A stretch of 64,000 nucleotides of DNA. It comes from Epiperipatus broadwayi. Taxonomy: Eukaryota > Onychophora > Udeonychophora > Euonychophora > Peripatidae. The position numbers and the translations under genes were made by a program. Within the stretch, counting starts at the first letter, position 1, and the number at the start of each line of letters is the position of its first letter. The DNA lies in the NCBI GenBank assembly GCA_028023455.1, contig JAQFVV010006425.1, positions 682,001 to 746,000 on the forward strand. Direction: 5' to 3'. A model generated the notes under the pieces. It made no database searches. It saw nothing but the letters and a program-made list of their open reading frames with translations, and was not told the origin of the DNA. This document shows, one piece after another, positions 59,960 through 64,000 of this stretch.

Positions 59960-62900
59960 TTTATTTTATATATATTATTTAACATAAGATGTAGCAATTA
60001 ATTATATTTATAAGTATTATACAATTGAAAAAATATTTAGTAACATAGGACCTAATCACTGTCATCCTGTATAGTATTTTAAGGTAATACAAAAATGTCT
60101 GTTCTATAAGTTATAATTTGACAATATTTATTAATAAGTCTTAAAAAAAAGCTTAAACTGTAAATTAAGCAATACAATCCCAGGAATAAATTCTTTTGTC
60201 AGGTAACAATTCATAATGCCGTTATTAATAATATTTAAACACACTAAATATTAAAATAACTTTAATCTGAACTATTTTATGACCGAGTTCAAACTAGTAA
60301 ACCTGTATGATAAAGGCACACCTGTATGATAAAGGCAATTATCATATCAAAACAAATAAGACAGTTATTATCTAGCACTATTTTTTTTGAATAATATGTA
60401 TTTATATATAGGAACATTCATCAAAAATCATGTACACACATATTATATATTTCATTTTATGTTCACATAATAAAGAAATATTTAATCTTGAAATGTCTTA
60501 CTAATCCATCAGTGAAATACTTTCAGATGGTGTTGAAATGACATTTTGTATGTGTATTTCCTATTAGGCTATGTACCAAAGAATACGCATTTAAAAATTA
60601 CTAATACATTGTTGGTTTACTTGTGAACTACTGATAGGCACAGCAGCACAATACAGACAATGTTTCACTTAACAAAAGCACTACAAATAACAAAATGCCC
60701 TTGAAGAACTAAATACTTCAACATTTATCCTATCATTGCCATATCATTCTTAAAATACAAATCACTTCAACTTCCATGATGGAAAATAATTAACAACCTC
60801 AAGAGGGATATATTAATAAAGATAGGCTCCTTAGAGAAAAACCACATGAATAAAACAACATGGTGGATTCCAATATCTTTATCTTAGGCAAAAAATACAT
60901 GTGTGGTCAAGGTCTCAAAATATAGAAAAAATAGAATAATACCATAAAACCATCCTTTCATTGGACCTAGCTACCTTAGCAACATATGAAAGTAATCTTA
61001 GATATAAACACTATCCTCTCATGGAACACAAAATGTGAACAATGGGGAGAGTGCATTCCATTCCACAAATCAAAATAACTAAAGCAACATTTAATACAGT
61101 CTAATGCTTGGAGGCACAATCCTAGACTAAATGATGGCAAGATAACAAAATTATCACTTATAAACTAGATAGCTTAATATTAATGATAAAAATTACATAC
61201 AATAAGCAATGTCTGAAACCAACATGTTTACTGACAATCAAATGTCTGTAAAATATTAAAAATAGCACAATAAAATTCTGCATTAAATAAGGAATGCACA
61301 CACATACAATGAATAGAATAAAATTTATAAAGATAAAGTGGACATAACAACAAAGTAAATATTACTAAATATATGACTAATAAACATTTAATTATATAAA
61401 ATTTAACCATAAATTATTATATAATAATTATGAAATTATTGTGAACTTCTAATAAACATACATTGGCTGTTTATTTATAAGTGAAACACTTATAAACACT
61501 ATTAAAAAATGTAAGAAATAAATATCTCTACTTGAATAAAAAGCATTATAAAATTTACATTAAACCAGCACATATAAAATATATAAATTTTACCTTCCAG
61601 GTTCTAGAAATACCTTCACATTCTATTATAAATCCATTAAAGAATAATATAGTACTTATAAAAATATCTTAACATATAAAATATTATTTAAAAAAATGTA
61701 TGTATATATATATATAAAACATCTTAGTTCTGTAGTAGAACTCCTTCCACAGTGAGCAATTTGTCAAGAGTGTCCTTCCTTGGTGGATTATCTATAGATT
61801 GAAGCATCTACCCTAATTAAATATATTTTCTTTCATAGAAAATAATATCAAGTATGACTTTCCACAAGTAAGCAATAAATAACAAAACATTAACAAAAGT
61901 CTCATTTGAAATAAACAAACATTTGTATTCATTAAAAAGAATTGATAAAATATAAGCTAGCTTGTTTGCAATTTTTCATTTAATAGCACATAACAATAAC
62001 AAAAGTTTGTCTGTTGAATTTTGTGTCCAGTTTTATTGGAAATGAGCAATTCTTTTATTTTGCCATCTCTTTAAAAAAAATGTATATTTAAAAAGCAATT
62101 TTTAAAAAAAAAATATATTCACTTAGAAATATCATTTTCAGTATTTTTTAAAATTACAATTTAGTTTGCCAGTTCACAATTCAACACAATGCATTTATTA
62201 AATGTCCATTGTTGTTATATCTGCAAACTATATTTTCTTTATAAAGCTTTTTCTTTTTTTTTAATTTTAAAATTTCTTTGGTTGAATTTTCTCCTAAATA
62301 TTTTTTTTTCTTAGCAAAATACATCGAAAGCAAAGCACAGCTAAAAGTTTACCTGTAACAAGATAACAGGTTATTTGTTACTTGTAAATTTTATATTGAG
62401 TCAGTCTTTCAACATATTCATTGAATTTAATATAAATTTAGCATTTTAACATTAATAACTGGTAATAATAATTAATATAACTGTTTGTCTTCAAATCAAA
62501 TTTTTAACAGTCTTTTTTTTAATTTTAGTTATTTTCTCCTAAAGGTGAAATACAATAGGGAGAAGTAAGGTTTCTTTCATAATTTCTTTCAAAGTATAAT
62601 TGATGAAATTGAGTCATTATAAACTAATTATTCTTTCCAAGCATGACATTAATAATTTAGAGAGTTCAAATTGAATTCTAGCAGTAAAAACAAAATACCT
62701 TATATAAGTTCTCTAACACTGCATTTTAAGTTAACCAAATGTAAAATTTTGATAAATTAACACTTAGATCATTTTTACTGTTATTTAAAGATGAAAAGAT
62801 TGCAGTGCACCTGAAGATATCAATAACAGCAGTGGTCAATCAAAAGAAGAAAATAAAAAAGCTTCTGTATACTGAAAATCCCTATATTTTATATCTCTGC

Positions 62901-63711
62901 TAACAAATATCATTAATTAACACCCACATCCACAAAAATAATGACCTCTATTATAAAAAATGTCAATTAATATGCAGTATTAATTAGTAAAGAATATGTA
63001 ACTTTGTTCTACTTTTTTTAAAATTCACATGATCTTAATGACAAAAGTTGAAGAAAAGAACTGAATTTTATTAATTAATACATTTAATATATATAGTTTT
63101 ACTTCTCACTATTATGTTTCCATTTAATATAATAAAAGAAGATAGTAAATAATATTTTATTCTTTTTAGAACAAAATAGAATCTTTTCTTTTATTTAAGT
63201 TTATCGGAAATTCTTATTTAATTTTTTTATCCTTTTATTACTGAGTTCAATTAAATATTTATTTTTAACTGTTTAATGACTAAAAATTAAATATCTTGGC
63301 AATGAAAACCAAGAAATCAAAAATACTCATGTGCACATGGATACTCACACACACATGTAGTCAGGAAATTATGTTTTTTTCTAAATCAAATCTATCCTAA
63401 TAATTAACTTATATTTCTTTAAACAATTTAATATTATTTAAACAAATCAACTAACTTTAATTAGGGATACCTTTTTAAAAACTTATCAAATAAATAACTT
63501 AACCAGATTATTGATCACTATAAAGGCAATTGATTAATTGTATTTTAATAGTCATAAATTATTAGTTACTATTTAAAACTTTAGCTATAAAATTGACACT
63601 GTCTAGCTTTTTCTCTAAAGCATATATAAATTAAACATTAACTTTTAACCTAAAGCATACATCTTTTAATACTAGAATTATATCTTTTTAACAACTTTTA
63701 ATTTTTTAGAT
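59960..63711. other. 3.7 kb AT-rich region without supported gene
   Basis: A small tandem duplication (ACCTGTATGATAAAGGCA, two copies) lies at 60301-60338. 60770-61140 is less AT-rich but carries no motif. Long A and T runs occur at 62070-62300. Confidence 0.45.
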
Positions 63712-64000
63712 ATTATCTATTGTATACGCAATGTATGGGTAAGAGAACAAACAGGTGTTACTGACCTCATTGAAAAAATTAAAAGATTGAAGTGGAGTTG
63801 GGCTGGACATATTGCTAGAAGAGATGATAATAGATGGACAATTGAAATTTTAAACTGGATTCCAAGAGATTGTAAAAGACCCAGAAGGAGACCACATGTA
63901 AGATGGATGGATGAAATAAGAAAATGTGTAGGGGTGATGTGGAGAAGAGAAGCTAAAGATCGGAGAAGATGGATTAAACTTGGAGAGACCTTCATCCTGC
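63712..64000 (+). mobile_element. RTE-type LINE, C-terminal fragment running off the window
   Basis: The plus strand reads REQTGVTDLIEKIKRLKWSW, AGHIARRDDNRWTIEILNWI, PRDCKRPRRRPHVRWMDEIR and then RRWIKLGETFILX without internal stops. It is the same family as the copies at 17.5 and 49.3 kb but the only one on the plus strand, and it is intact through this segment. Its 3' tail lies beyond the window. The reading frame on the opposite strand is a shadow. Confidence 0.85.

Noticed and set aside
63717-63995. 92-codon minus-strand frame at the window end
   Set aside because: It is antisense to the RTE frame. The plus strand carries the conserved WSWAGH and RRPHVRWMDE motifs.

Overview
The window looks like AT-rich, gene-poor animal nuclear DNA dominated by decaying mobile elements. 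There is no operon structure and no bacterial or phage gene. Nearly every coding signal belongs to a retroelement or DNA transposon typical of metazoans: Penelope-like elements (PLEs), APE-type non-LTR retrotransposons, RTE-type elements, hAT elements and foldback MITEs. I cannot assign a phylum from the sequence alone.

Layout. 0-3 kb: flank with a decayed hAT transposase around 1.4-1.7 kb. 3.6-5.6 kb: a 5'-truncated APE-type LINE, an AT microsatellite and a broken PLE, all on the minus strand, followed by a tRNA-derived SINE. 6.5-7.5 kb: an RTE 3' end and a large foldback element between TA microsatellites. 13.3-15.5 kb: a nearly full PLE (reverse transcriptase, then GIY-YIG endonuclease) with a few disabling mutations. 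16.2 kb: a small palindromic MITE. 17.5 kb: an RTE 3' end. 18.09-19.39 kb: a PLE bounded by inverted terminal copies of its own 3' end and a 13-bp target duplication. 19.5-25.1 kb: the best-preserved element, a two-ORF APE-type LINE on the minus strand with TAA-type microsatellite at both ends. 27.4 kb: another palindromic MITE. 34.9-35.3 kb: a third PLE 3' end. 36.6 kb: a five-copy 20-bp tandem array. 37.1-37.8 kb: a hAT-like non-autonomous element. 38.4-42.3 kb: a much older relative of the 19.5-25 kb LINE, with a foldback element inserted in it. 45.5-47.7 kb: more foldback copies. 47.9-48.2 kb: the only plausible host-gene signal, two candidate 3'-terminal exons with splice sites and a polyadenylation signal. 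49.3-50.2 kb: a longer RTE fragment. 54.9-57.8 kb: foldback pieces, including a nested T-M-T'-M'-T' structure. 59.8 kb: a perfect 65-bp-arm palindrome made from a PLE tail. 63.7-64 kb: an RTE fragment running off the edge, the only one on the plus strand.

The elements do not cooperate as a pathway, but they share biology. The LINEs probably supply the machinery for SINE-like repeats, and hAT transposases mobilise hAT-type MITEs. PLE tails recur as inverted repeats. The most interesting signals are the inverted-repeat PLE, a short covarying stem conserved at the 3' ends of three diverged PLEs, the PLE-tail palindrome, and the microsatellite-flanked LINE. Long stretches between these hold nothing I can support beyond simple AT-rich sequence.
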